From: Rhodeus uyekii
Lineage: Eukaryota; Chordata; Actinopteri; Cypriniformes; Acheilognathidae
Direction: 5' to 3'
Length of the DNA: 64,000 nt
Assembly (NCBI GenBank): GCA_037043235.1
Contig: JAWRVZ010000156.1
Span: 186,001 to 250,000, forward strand
The position numbers and the translations under genes are program-made. Below, in pieces: positions 1-11,106 of the stretch. The first letter of the stretch is position 1; each line of letters starts with the position of its first letter. The notes beneath the pieces were generated by a model. That model was given only the letters and a program-made list of their open reading frames with translations. It was not told where the DNA came from and searched no databases.

Positions 1-1620
1 AAATAACAGCTTAGAAGCCGGACTCATTATCTGGGAGGGGCAGAACCCCTGTTGTGAGCAGGACCTACTGAGAATATTTAGCAGAAGTATCACACGCGGC
101 CAGAAACTCTACTAAGGGAACCAGTCTCTCGAGACTAGTCTCTGGTGTTTCTTGAGCAACCAGCTCGGAGGCCTGAGGCGGTGAATCGGCAGGAAACAAC
201 CGAACTTATGGCTCTAGGACCCTCCTTGGAGGGACCGCAAATGAGTTGTAAACAGTTTCACTGGGGACTGCCCTCAAGGACCTGACGCTAATGACATCAA
301 GTCTAATATTTATTTATTTATATTTTACAGTGTGAGGAGCTGAAATTCCTGGGACTGCTCATGCTCAGCAGCCCCTGAGACCTGAGTGTGTGTGTGGGGG
401 GGACTTCGCAAGCACCCGTATCTCAGTCTCTGAGACAGCAACGTCCAACTCTTCAGAGCTGGATGATTGCAACACTGGCGCCTCCCTCCTCGGTGGAAGT
501 ACCACAAAGCATGCTTTCAGCCCCAGTGAGAGCCATTAGATCTGAGTAATGGAAAATGAGATGAGGAAAACCTGTCTCTAAGCCGAACTACAGATCTGAA
601 GTGTTCCATCAAATAATAAATATATGCATATGTATATACACACACATTCATTCATTGCATATGCATAGATGGAAAGTTGGTTTTCATTTCTCTTCTTTGT
701 TATATATACATATATCTGAGAAAAACCCGTTCTCTGCTGGCCAGAGTGTACTTCAGTTTAAACCTGGCAGCATAGAAACGATCTAAATCAGCTCCTTCAT
801 ATTATTAATTCGTGTTGGAGAACTCTTGATCCTCTTAATTTTATATCAATATATACAGACACACATTATATTTATTACATGTAGTTTTATGCATGTATGT
901 GTACATCTTTAACGATCCAGATCAGCGTTGAGCATAAGTAGGACCGTCAAAGTTTGTGCTGAGTTTATGCCAGTCCCTATTGCTGTTAGAACTGGATTGC
1001 TGCAGCGCTGGTGCTTCTCCATAGGTGGAAAAAAACGCATAGCGTGCTTCCAACCTGAGAGAAAGCACTGGATCAAACGGGTAAGGGCAGAGAAAGGGCG
1101 GCGCCCGTCTCAAACCCCTCCGACAGATCCATTTGCGATCCCTATGCCCTGAAACAACGCTGAGCCTCGGCTGCAGCGGGAACAGAGCTGCTCGGACCGC
1201 GAACCCGAGCGCTCTCCTCAAAGAGCGGCAGGCGCGAGCGGAGCGTTTTCAGCGCGTAGCTGTTATAGTGACACTCGCATACAAACAAGCACACCAAACA
1301 CATGTGTTTCCCCACCCGAGATTGCGAGGGCAGGGACGAACACATACCTAGTATACTCTTGTTCTCCATATACTCTCACTTTTAGTTGGTAGACAAACAA
1401 CAATAAATATGACAGACAGATCACATATAGCGCTACTGAAGGCACAGGAGCTACTGGCTGTTTGTCGGGGCATGCATTTGTAGATTCCTGGTTCGTGACA
1501 TCACCCGCTCTGACGTCCTCTCACGCGATTGGCTAGATTACATACTTGCTTCATGACGCATTCACGCAGTGACGTTCCCACAGTGCTAGACGCAGTGCGA
1601 GTTCCCTTGAAAGGGAACAG
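1..1620 (-). mobile_element. Decayed DIRS-like retrotransposon, 5' part (copy A)
   Basis: On the plus strand this reads like the intact DIRS copy at 10.7-15.9 kb, so the element lies on the minus strand. Bases 110-240 resemble the RT-start region (paired GGAACCAG / CTGGTCTC and GGACCCTCC motifs). Bases 1100-1340 resemble the start of the gag-like frame. Bases 1490-1619 look like the left inverted repeat, ending in an AGTTCCC..GGGAAC palindrome. The block at 540-900 is AT-rich and not recognisable as DIRS. Frames are broken throughout. Inference: an old, disrupted copy cut by the window edge. Confidence 0.6.
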
Positions 1621-1627
1621 AATGAAA

Positions 1628-3228
1628 TGTCTCAGGTTACACATGTAACCATGGTTCCCTGAGAATAGGGAACAAGACGCTGCATCTCCTAGGGGTTGCT
1701 ATGGGGAATCCTTCCAGTATGTGTGTCGGAAGTATGAGTCTAATCACAACAATGAACTTCATACTGAAAGCTACCGCCTTTGACATCACCACTGGTATGA
1801 CTGTGAGTATAAAAGTGACACCTGTGAAATACATCATCCTTTATCTGAAGGAGACACCAGCAGGAATACTGAAGCATGGCAAAGAGACGCAGTATCTCAT
1901 TCCCAATTCACAGGGAACCAGGATTGCATGCTTTTGAAGGGGAACTCTAAACTGTGTCCACTAGGGATTGCTATGGGGAACGCAATACCCGCAGCACCAT
2001 GCTGAAGGGATGAATGGTCTATTGGTTGAGCCAAGTCGAAGGACCCAAAGGAGTCCTCATCCCTACAGTGCATCAGCAATGAACCTAGGTCTGAGCTTCT
2101 AAAGAACAAATGCCTCAGGAGTGCTCTGAAGTAAAGCCTAGCTGTATTCATACTCAGGCCAGTGTCCAAGGAGGCTGAGAGAGAGCCTCACACTCAGAAC
2201 TTGCATCACTACTGGCTTGTGAAGCTCTGCAGAGTGATACCTTGATACCTCAACTCTCATAACAAGAGGAGGACTATCAACAGTTATGAGATCAGTAGTG
2301 ACGAATGCTCCCAGAGAGTCTAACATACTATGCTACCTGACAATCTCTAGGTTCAGAATCTGTACAAGTATTGTACACTTGAATCAAGAGGCCTAACAAC
2401 ACCCCACACTCATGACATGCAAGGAGTCTTGTCAATAGCCTATCACTTGTGATTGTTATCTGAGCAGAGCTCAAGGGACCAGAGGATTAAATTAAAATAC
2501 AACTGCATGTATATGCATGTTTCCTTTTTGCTGGGCCTGGGACTGGTACAGGCCAACTCCCTTCATGGGTTGAGACATGGGCCTGAACCATCAGAATATG
2601 CAGGTCTTAAATGCCACGGAACGCTCACTTGCCTCCCAAAACTTAGTCTCAATGGAGGTGTTATAGAGCTTAGAAGGTGAAACCAACTCATCAAGGAGAA
2701 ACTCCTTAACCACCATGGCTGCTGTACAAACATTGTGTTGGGATAAAGGAGAAAGGAAAGATTACAGTCTCCTGCTCACCTCTGGTGCAGCAGGTCCTGA
2801 ACTGTGAGGTGCAGATGGTTGTCCTGATTCCAACATAAAAAGAGACAAATGAGAGTGTAGCTTCTGTAGAGGAAAACGCTCATAATGTATGCAAACAACC
2901 CCCTTAAGGACTACCCCGGACCATCCTCCTCACCCAAGAACATAACTCACAAAACGCTGATATGGATTAACATACTTTCTGAAACAGTTTTTGCTAGTAC
3001 TTAACATAGCGTTTTATCAGACAAATGATTCAAACAAAACTGTCTCCTAAAGATAAGAGAATGAAGTACTTCACAGATTCCCTTTTTATTCTCATGGACG
3101 CACCAGTAGTGACGTCAAGGGCATCTGCCTGCTAATGTGAAGTTCATTGTCGTGATTTGACTCATTAGACTCATTCCCATAGCGACCCCTATAAGACTCA
3201 GCATAGAGTTCCCTTTCGAAATGGAACC
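1628..3228 (-). mobile_element. Internally deleted DIRS-like element with both inverted repeats (copy B)
   Basis: The right end (1628-1830) and left end (3080-3228) are inverted repeats of each other: GTTGCTATGGGGAAT, GAGTCTAATCA and ACAATGAACTTCA motifs recur in the reverse complement of 3090-3228. An internal complementary region carrying both end palindromes (GTTCCCT-like and TTTGAAGGGGAAC-like) lies at 1885-1985, near the right end, which puts the element on the minus strand. At 1.6 kb it lacks recognisable RT or YR coding. It looks like an internally deleted, possibly non-autonomous derivative of a DIRS subfamily different from the intact copy. Confidence 0.65.
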
Positions 3229-3282
3229 ACATTCAGTGTAAACAGCACATTATAGTGATGTTTTAAAAAACCTACCAGGTTG

Positions 3283-3461
3283 GTAATTTTTTTTAATTAT
3301 TGTTGTAGAACGTTTCAGAAATAATTTATTTTGTTTTCTAAAAATGAAAATATTTATTTTATTTACAACAGTAATTTTTTTTTAATTACTGTTGTAGAAC
3401 GTTTCAGAAATAATTTATTTTGTTTTCTAAAAATGAAAATATTTATTTTATTTACAACAGT
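3283..3461. repeat. Two-unit tandem duplication (about 89 bp)
   Basis: The units 3283-3371 and 3372-3461 are almost identical. Each starts with TAATTTTTTTT and ends with TTTACAACAG. They differ by a T-run length change and an ATTATTG/ATTACTG substitution. Each unit also has weak inverted ends (CTGTTGTA / TACAACAG). A local duplication; no function is visible. Confidence 0.85.
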
Positions 3462-4705
3462 GTAACCAAAGTTGCAGTTTGATGCTGGTCATTTTTGGTA
3501 ATTCAAATGCATAATCTGCATATAATTTATTTTTCTAACATTTCTGGAATGTTTTAAACCACAATGAAACGTTGTGAAAGTCAATGTTTCAGTCAAAGAC
3601 CCTAACCCTAACCCAAATAAATAAACAAAGCACTGAAAAGATTTATGTTAACATAATTTAGCCTCAAGTTTCCAAGTAGCAGTAGCATAATGTTATTACA
3701 GCACTATGTGCACTAAACACACAATGGGCAGAGTTTAGGCATGGTCCACTTTCCACTCTTGCTTTTGCTGTATATAAAGACTTCACCTCCAATTATAGAT
3801 TTTCCATGAGATTGGTGCAATACTTGAGACTAAGAAGAGAAAAAAGTAGAAATGGGAATGTAAAGGAGGAAACAGGAGGGAGAAAAAGCTGTGCTCTCCG
3901 TTAATGAATGATGTACATGTCTATTAGTGTCAAACTCTTGACTCCTTCTCTCAAGGAATCAGCATGTCTGGTCCTACAGAAAAAAGGCTGAAGGGAGTGT
4001 CATGTCCACGGGCAAACTCATCTGTCACATGGCACTACTGATGAGAGTTTCTCAGATGCCTCAGCCACAAATGTCCTTTTGTATTTTTGCACAGAATCCA
4101 GTAAATACCTTTATGATGAAATGGAAAGAGGTCACAGGTGAGCGTAATCAAATCACCGTGTTTTTAATCAGTGCTCTAAGTGACATTTTAGGGGAGAGTA
4201 AACGGATGTGGCCCTTGTGTGATTTGTTTTCAATGGTCAGAGAGCCGAGTGCTGATTTCTTACTCCAGCCAAAATAAAATGGAATTCTTTATGATATTCT
4301 ATTGAAGTGAACGAATGCTGTTCAGAATAAAGATATGATAAATAAGTAATTGCATAGAGACATTATGTCTCTCCGTGCCTCTTCCTACCTGCTCAGAATT
4401 TTAATAATAGATGTTTCCTGTACCTCTTCACTTTTTCGAAATGGCAGTGTGATCAGCACTTTTCTCCTGCATTTTTCATCTTAATCAATGTCTGGCAGTA
4501 CCGCTCACGCTATTCTTTTTTTAGAACACTGTAGTATTCTTACATTCAAATGACTCTGCCATGTTTTTCCCTAAAAGTACAACCTCAACACATTCACTTG
4601 CTAAAAAAGTCCTAGACTAGTCCCTGTTAACCTAGCCTTTGACATTAATTTAAAGTAATTTTAGAGCACTATGCTGAGAGAATTAGTTTGTTTGTGTGTA
4701 CATAT
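3462..4705. other. Intergenic, nothing recognised
   Basis: AT-rich single-copy-looking DNA. Short frames are present but none has codon structure or family resemblance I can recognise. A CCCTAA pair at 3600-3612 is too short to be called a telomeric repeat. Confidence 0.5.
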
Positions 4706-5503
4706 TCACACAAATTCACTAAATTAACAGAATGCATAACTGATATAAAAAATTGGATGACTAATAACTTTCTACTGCTAAATTCTGAAAAATCAGAGAT
4801 TCTAATTATTAGACCAAAAAGTTCAGCACATAATAATCTAGACTACTGCCTAACACTCGATGGCTGCTCTGTCAAGTCTTCATCGTCAGTTAGAAACCTG
4901 GGTGTGCTCTTTGATACCAATCTTTCATTTGAAAGCCATGTTTCTAGCATCTGTAAAACGGCCTTCTTCCATCTTAAAAATATATCTAAATTGCGACATA
5001 TGCTCTCTAAGACAAATGCGGAAAAGTTAGTTCATGCGTTCATGAGTTCAAGGCTAGATTATTGTAATGCTTTACTAGGTGGTTGCCCTGCATGCTTAAT
5101 AAACAAATTCCAGCTGGTCCAAAATGCAGCAGCTCGAGTTCTTACTAGAACCAGGAAGTATGAGCATATTAGCCCAGTTTTGTCAAACCTGCACTGGCTT
5201 CCTATTAAACACCGAATACATTTTAAAATCTTGCTAATTACTTACAAAGCATTAAATGGTTTAGCTCCACAGTACTTGAGCGATCTCTTAACACATTATA
5301 GTCCTTCACGTCTACTGCGATCCCAAAATACTGACCAGCTTATAATACCTAGAATATCAAAGTCAACTGCTGGCGGGCGATCCTTTTCCTATTTAGCTCC
5401 TAAACTCTGGAACAGTCTTCCTATTACAGTTCGGGAAGCAGACACACTCTGTCAGTTTAAATGTAGACTAAAAACACATCTCTTCAACCTGGCATACACA
5501 TAA
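4688..5503 (+). pseudogene. L2 LINE ORF2 C-terminal fragment
   Basis: A 271-codon frame of which residues from about 10 onward are LINE-derived. It holds the RT thumb and connection region (RNLGVLFD near residue 70) and the conserved C-terminal block (SRLDYCNALL, HISPVL, LHWLPIKHRI, YKALNGLAP, SRLLRSQN, LAPKLWNSLP). The YxDD catalytic motif and the endonuclease are absent. The frame ends at TAA after NLAYT. The first few residues come from flanking DNA, so the apparent ATG/TTG start is not a real start. It is a dead fragment rather than a host gene. Confidence 0.85.
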
Positions 5504-6157
5504 CACATTATACATACATTTTTAATTCAAATCATGTAAAATGATTGTTAGGCTGCATAATTTAGATAAGCGGAACCGAGAACATTCCCATAACACCTGA
5601 TGTACTCGATACATCAGAAGAAGAATGGCATCTACGCTGATATTGGTCTCTGTTTATTCCGAGGTTACCGTGGGCAGCTGGATCCGGGACGTATCCAGAT
5701 CAGATGAAGGACCTGACACGAGCACAGCACTACCCTGAAGTGTCTGCGGAGACCGTGACTCTACTAGACCCTCCCCTGTGATGATCATGAACCCATCTCT
5801 AACCGGACCAAATTGGACTTCATATTGGACTTGAATTGTTGTATAATAATCATGCACGGTTTGGCTGTTGGCCAGAGGAGAACTGGTCCCCCGACTGAGC
5901 CTGGTTTCTCCCAAGGTTTTTTCTTCATTCGTTACGTCACCTGCCGGAGTTTTGGTTCATTGCCGCTGCCGCCTATGGCTTGCTCAGTTGGGGAAACTTA
6001 ACACTTAAAATTCATCAATTGTATTGACTCACCTGCTCTTTTGGGGCTTCTGTTCAGCCAAACAAACTTTGTTTATATTGTTTTTCCTGTAAAGCTGCTT
6101 TGAAACAATCTACATTGTAAAAAGCATTATAATAAATAAAGGTGACTTGACTTGACA
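4706..6157 (+). mobile_element. L2-type LINE, 5'-truncated 3' half
   Basis: The open frame to 5503 encodes the C-terminal part of an L2-clade reverse transcriptase and the conserved region after it. Visible motifs are DIKNWMTNNFLLLN, RNLGVLFD, SRLDYCNALL, VQNAAARVL, LHWLPI, ALNGLAP and LWNSLP, in the usual order. The upstream endonuclease and the RT catalytic core are missing, so the copy is 5' truncated, as is typical of target-primed insertion. The 3' UTR runs to a tail with GCTGCTTTGAAACAATCT followed by GGTGACTTGACTTGAC, the terminal short-repeat tail of fish L2 elements. A near-identical copy lies at 29.0-30.2 kb. It cannot transpose by itself. Confidence 0.9.
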
Positions 6158-6331
6158 TATACAGAATAGATTGACTATGCTTGTGCGATTCAAAATGTCC
6201 TCACTAAAATACTGAAACCTAATGTATCTGTTTAAAAGATTTATAATTAGGCATAATCATGTTTACATTTATTGTTTCACACTGTGACTGTTATGTTTAG
6301 AGTAACAGATCAGGTTAGACAATAGAAAATG

Positions 6332-8250
6332 CAGTGGTCTCCACAAATATTGGCACACATTTTATTGGCACACAAAACAAAAAACATTTGTTTTTGCAAT
6401 TTCTACTCTTAGTCTTTTATTTAATATATTTTTTTTTTATATTCACCAAAATCTAACCTTTTAATTAAAGTAAAAACATCTGATGAAAATAAAAATCTGA
6501 AAAATAAATATTACATTGCCGGCAGCAATGTCACCCTCTAGCCTACGACTGGTTGCTCACAAAAGCTAAGCGGGGATGTGTGTGGTCTTTTCCTGGATGG
6601 GAGACTGATTGCTGCTGGAAGTGGTGTTAGGAGGCCAGCAGGGGGTGCTCACCCTCTGGTCTATGTGAGTCCTACCGCCCCAGTATAGTGACGGGGACAC
6701 TGTACTGAAATGAGCACCGTCATTCGGATGAGAGGATAAACCGAGGTCCTGACTCTCTGTGGTCATTAAAAATCCCAGGATGTCTTTCGCAAGAGTAGGG
6801 GTGTAACCCCAGCATTCTGGCCAAATATGTCCATCATGACTTCCTAACCATCCCCTTCCTCTGATTGGCTGCATCATCACTCTGTCTCCTCTCCACCAAT
6901 AAAGCTAGTTTGTGGTGTGCGTTCTGGCGCAATATGGCTGCCGTCGCATCATCCAGGTGGATGCTGCACTCTAGTGGCGGTTGAGGAGATTCCCCCTCCA
7001 TGTAAAGCGACTTTGAGAGACTTTGATAAAGCGCTATATAAATGTAATGAATTATTATTTATTATTATTATTACACAATTATTGGCATGCCTACAAATTA
7101 AAATCTAACTGAAAAAATTTAAATCTAATCCCAAATATTTTTAAGTTCACCTTAGTGATCAAGAACCCTAAAGTCATTAATGGGCTCACATGGGCCAAAT
7201 TCCTGTATTCATCCATCCCTTTGAGAAAGACTTGAGAATACAGTAATGCGAGAAAAGGTTGTTGAGCTACAAAAATCAGGAAATGGTTATATGATAAAAG
7301 GTGAACTGTTGGAATACGCATTTCCACTATCTGAGAAATAATTAAGAAGTTACCAACCGCAAATCAACCGCAGATGGAAACAATCTACCTGGAACAGAAC
7401 TTGTGTCTATATTGGCCACACACACACTGAGGGGGATGGTTTGAGCCCCTGACAAACTAAGGATCAGAGGATCAAAGTTGGAGAATTGTAGACACTAGTT
7501 GAGTCTTAGGGTTATAAAGTTTACAAAACTATGAGCATACATTATCTATATAACCATAACTTCTTTGAGAAGGTTGTCATCAAACATCAGATTCATCCTG
7601 TCTCACTGGAACTTTCAATGGGACTGTGTCTTGTGGTCAGATAAGACCACAATAATGGACAAACACAAGAGGTGGGTTTGGCATGAACAGAAACATAGCC
7701 ATGTAGAAAAATATATCATCCCAAGTTCCTTCCAAAAACCATGGACAACTTGTTAGGATACACGGTATAAGCTCCATCAAGTATCAGCAGATACCATATG
7801 ATCTCCTGACTGACCCTATCCGGAAGCTCAAACTGGGCCATGGTTGGATCTACCAGCAAGACAATGATGCAAAGCACATCTTAAAACACACAACACAACA
7901 CTTCATTGACCCAAACCCCATAAACAAAAAACAGGATGAACAGGAGAAACAGGTCCATCAACTATGAACCTCTGAATTTGAAGGATCTGGAGAGACGTAA
8001 GGAATAATGGTCTCAGATCCCTCTCCATTTGTTCATAAACTTGTATGCATTATAGTAGAAGAGCCGTAGCGGTTATGAGGGGGGTTGGACAGAGTGCCAA
8101 TAATTGTGGAATATGTTTCTGGGGGGAAAAAAGGTTTTATGATTTAAAAAAAAAAAAACTATTTGACTTTAATTAGAGGTTAGATGTTTGTGAATACTGA
8201 AGACAAAAATTAAATAGCACCAAGGGTGCTAATGTTTGTGGAGCCCACTG
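6332..8250 (+). mobile_element. Tc1/mariner-type element, decayed, split by a SINE
   Basis: Terminal inverted repeats CAGTGGTCTCCACAAA (6332) and the matching TTTGTGGAGCCCACTG (ending 8250). The right end is followed by TA; the left TA target base is mutated to TG. Inner TIR-like sequence (ATTGGCACAC / GTGCTAATG) repeats at several points. Around 7565-7760 a plus-strand transposase remnant is visible, including VLWSDKTTIMDKH, which corresponds to the second catalytic Asp block of Tc1 DDE transposases. Frames are broken by stops and indels, so it is inactive. A 5S-derived SINE was inserted at about 6528-7075. Confidence 0.8.
6528..7075 (+). mobile_element. 5S-rRNA-derived SINE (SINE3-like)
   Basis: The head (6540-6605) resembles 5S rRNA: GCCTACGAC, then AAGCTAAGCGGG (box A region) and CTGGATGGGAGAC (box C region), the internal RNA polymerase III promoter of 5S genes. 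The body is unrelated to 5S, and the tail reads GTAAAGCGACTTTGAG ... AAAGCGCTATATAAATG followed by (ATT)n. This is the organisation of zebrafish SINE3. It sits inside an older Tc1 copy. It is not a functional 5S gene. Confidence 0.8.
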
Positions 8251-9375
8251 TAGGATATCATTAACTAGAAAGAAAACTAATGGAAGTCCATGAGATGCCC
8301 TCACTAATATAGAGAAACAAACAAGAGACTGAGTCAGGGTTTGCCTACATTTTTGGGACTATATGTCCCCACAAGGCTATTAAAACCTGAAAATCCCAGA
8401 TTCACATAACCAACAGTCATCAAAAGGAAAGCTGTAAAATTAATAAATGTCTTGAAAAGCAAAATGGTTTCCATTCATTGGCTTGGCATTAGAAGTCTTC
8501 ACCATGACAGAAAAACAATAAAGAATGAACATCACAAACCAAAGACTACAGTCAAAACAGAAGATATCAAATGCAAATGGAGTCCTTGAAGTGGTTTGCA
8601 GAGTAATTTCAGGCATTTTGTTGTTGTTATTTAATTCTAATAATCATCAAAAAACGAATTCAAGTGGCTCTGAAGAAAATGTTCTTTTCTATTAATACTG
8701 AATAATATTCCAGTGTGCCATGGAATACCGAACTAGTGTTTTGTGGAATAAAAGATCAATCTTCATGTGCAAAATCTTAACTGATAAAAGCAACTTTAAA
8801 ATAACATGCAATACAATTTGTTTTATTATTATTATTTGCTTTCATTGAGTGACATCTACTGGCAAATATATGGATTGCAAGTATCTGCATGCAATATGAT
8901 ACTGTAGCAAGTCTGAAAGTGTGTTCTATTCAGATGATCAAAGTGTTCTTTTCCTGTGTTATGTGTTATGTGAATGTGGGGCTTTCAGGGTTGGGGTGTT
9001 CGTCGGAAGAACGAGCCTGTGCAGTGTTTTGGGAGTGTTCTATGGTGGTTGGTTGAGTTCGGCCCTGGAGTCAGGAGCATTGGATTTACACAGGTGCTTA
9101 TGTTAATAAAGAAACTGTTGAAAAGTCTATGGTTTTTCCGTTTGCTACAATACATTGTTTGCTCATTCTCAGCTGAGCCAGATATCTTCTTCCATCCTTG
9201 AGGTTGCTGGATCGATCCATCCCTGAAGCCCACCCTCACACATTACTCCAATCATAGTTGGACTGGGGAGTCAAGCATAACTTAACTTCAACCCAGGAAA
9301 ATTGTTTTATAGCTTTAGTTTTCGTCTGATTCTTTGAGGTCATCTACAGTATATTCTACTATAGGCTTACTACTA
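8251..9375. other. Intergenic, nothing firmly recognised
   Basis: AT-rich. A short block at 8355-8380 (GTCCCCACAAGG) resembles a motif frequent in fish interspersed repeats. The block 8920-9240 is less AT-rich and contains AATAAA at 9106, but I cannot assign it to a gene or LTR. Confidence 0.4.
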
Positions 9376-9473
9376 AAAGTTGACAGAATTCATTCTGACG
9401 TACACATTTAAAAAATTAAAAATTATCAATGTTTTTTTTAAATGTGTACATCAGAATGAATTCTGTCAACTTT
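9376..9473. repeat. Near-perfect 40-bp inverted repeat (hairpin)
   Basis: Arms 9376-9415 and 9434-9473 are reverse complements with one mismatch (GACGTAC versus GATGTAC) around an 18-nt AT-rich loop. Both arms carry the palindromic GAATTC. It could be a miniature transposon or a local palindromic duplication; no clear target duplication was seen. Confidence 0.85.
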
Positions 9474-10707
9474 AACTGTCAACTTTAGAGGCGAAAACAA
9501 ACAAATATATCCACTGAAATGCTGTCGAATTAAAGTGTATTTTTTCCTATTACCTACATTTATCCATCTACAGTCTTGCACATAAATGAAAGAACACCTC
9601 AATGTTTTTTATTTTTTATTTTTTACTAGATAAGCCCTTCAAAATATCCCAGCCAAACATTCCGTTTTATAAGGTTAATACAAAGTGAATCCTTAGACCC
9701 TTCCTGTGAAGTTTTATATTCTGACTAGGAACACATCAATGCATTGACTTTGCAGAAAAAAGCCAAGCCAGCAGGTGGAGATGCAGGCCAACAATTTGAA
9801 GTGGATAAAAGAACGAATTGGCAATGGCCAAGAATGCAAAAATGATCTTAAATTATATATATGCTGTATTTGTTCCATTATATGCTGAAAATCTGATTTT
9901 TAACTCAAAACAGAAATAAGACCAAGGAATAAAAAGAAAAGAAAAGTAACATTGTTATTTTCTAATAATGGACTAAGCTTTTTTGCTTCGAAAAAGTAAC
10001 AATTATAATAATTATAAATGTTTTAATAATTATTAAATAGACAGATTGGATGATATTTAGACAGACAGACAGATTTATGATCGTTTTAAAATTATGTGCA
10101 TGACCAGATACAGTTCCTAACATTTTATTTTTATTATTATTATTCTCACATGTGCTTTGAAAATGTCTTATCAGCAGTAGGTGGTGCAATGGCTATGTGA
10201 TACCAAATGTGTGTGTGGGTTTGTGTGTGTATCTATATAGTATATTTAGTATGTAATATTTAGTCAAATTCATCTTATGTGTCTCTCACACTCTGCAGCC
10301 TATAGTTGCAAATTCAGTACAGCTACAGTGATAAAACACTCAAATCGTTGCAAACGATTTGGCAGTGATGGTGTTAACGGGGGAAGCCAAAAAGAGGCTG
10401 CTGATTCCTCTAGACGAAGACAAACAGACGAAAATAGGGGAACATGTGATTTAGACAGGAGGAGCAAGAATTACCTTCTGAGATCAGAGCGGATATGTAC
10501 ATAAAATATGTGGCACTACAGCTCAGAAATGTACAAATATGTACAAATATTTAGAAACATGCATGGTTCACCATATAATGCTAGTCAACTTTAACACATC
10601 AGAATTCCAAAATATATAAATATATTTATGCAGTAATTGACAAATAGGAATTGTTTATCTGTTTCGCCATGATCTTATCTGTTGTTGTCAAATTCTATAA
10701 TAGAATT
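9474..10707. other. Intergenic, nothing recognised
   Basis: AT-rich DNA with runs of ATT and a short TGTGTG stretch (10209-10231). No frame with recognisable product. Confidence 0.5.
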
Positions 10708-10755
10708 CGTCTCGGGTTACTTATGTAACCCTGGTTCCCTGAGGGGAACGAGACG
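10708..10755 (-). repeat. DIRS right-end extension
   Basis: The outer 48 bp of the right terminus, present only at this end. It is a self-complementary palindrome-like block (CGTCTCGGGTTAC ... GAACGAGACG). Its exact reverse complement forms the first half of the internal complementary region at 10966-11013. Confidence 0.85.
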
Positions 10756-10912
10756 CTGTGTCGAAGCACTAGGGGAAATAGCCTTGCGTGAGTCACGTGA
10801 AGATCTATGCAACCAATGAGAAGCGAACGCGTGTGAATGCGTCACTGCCGGCCGCAGCCGGTGACGTCATGAGGAAGAGCATAAAGCGCGTCTGAAACCG
10901 GGGCGCGTCAGC
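10755..10912 (-). repeat. DIRS right inverted terminal repeat
   Basis: 158 bp, from GCTGTGTCGAAGC to GCGCGTCAGC. The reverse complement is found at 15691-15848 with no mismatch seen by eye. It contains TCACGTGA, a CCAAT motif and TGACGTCA, candidate binding sites. Confidence 0.93.
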
Positions 10913-10965
10913 CATGAATGCCTGAAGCGGGCCCGGATGCGCCCGGAGCTGAGGCCAAGACACAG

Positions 10966-11056
10966 CGTCTCGTTCCCCTCAGGGAACCAGGGTTACATAA
11001 GTAACCCGAGACGTTCCCTTTCAGGGAACTCGAGCTGTGTCGAAGCACTAGGGGAA
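10966..11056 (-). repeat. DIRS internal complementary region (ICR)
   Basis: 10966-11013 is the exact reverse complement of the right-end extension (10708-10755). 11013-11056 is the reverse complement of the left terminus (about 15827-15869). The two halves meet at G11013. In the accepted DIRS model the ICR templates joining of the two element ends into a circle. It begins about 50 bp beyond the YR stop codon, the usual place. Confidence 0.9.
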
Positions 11057-11106
11057 CGCTATGCCAACGCCACCTCAGCGAGGTCAGCATCCGGGTGTGT
11101 CCCAGC

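Noticed and set aside
3600..3612. Telomere-like CCCTAA pair
   Set aside because: Two units only.
4092..4134. 43-nt stretch bounded by TTTTTGCACAG and CAG|GTGAGC, like an exon
   Set aside because: No matching neighbouring exons or recognisable product; splice-like sites occur by chance at this density.
6540..6605. 5S rRNA gene
   Set aside because: Only the internal promoter part is 5S-like and it continues into a SINE body and tail.
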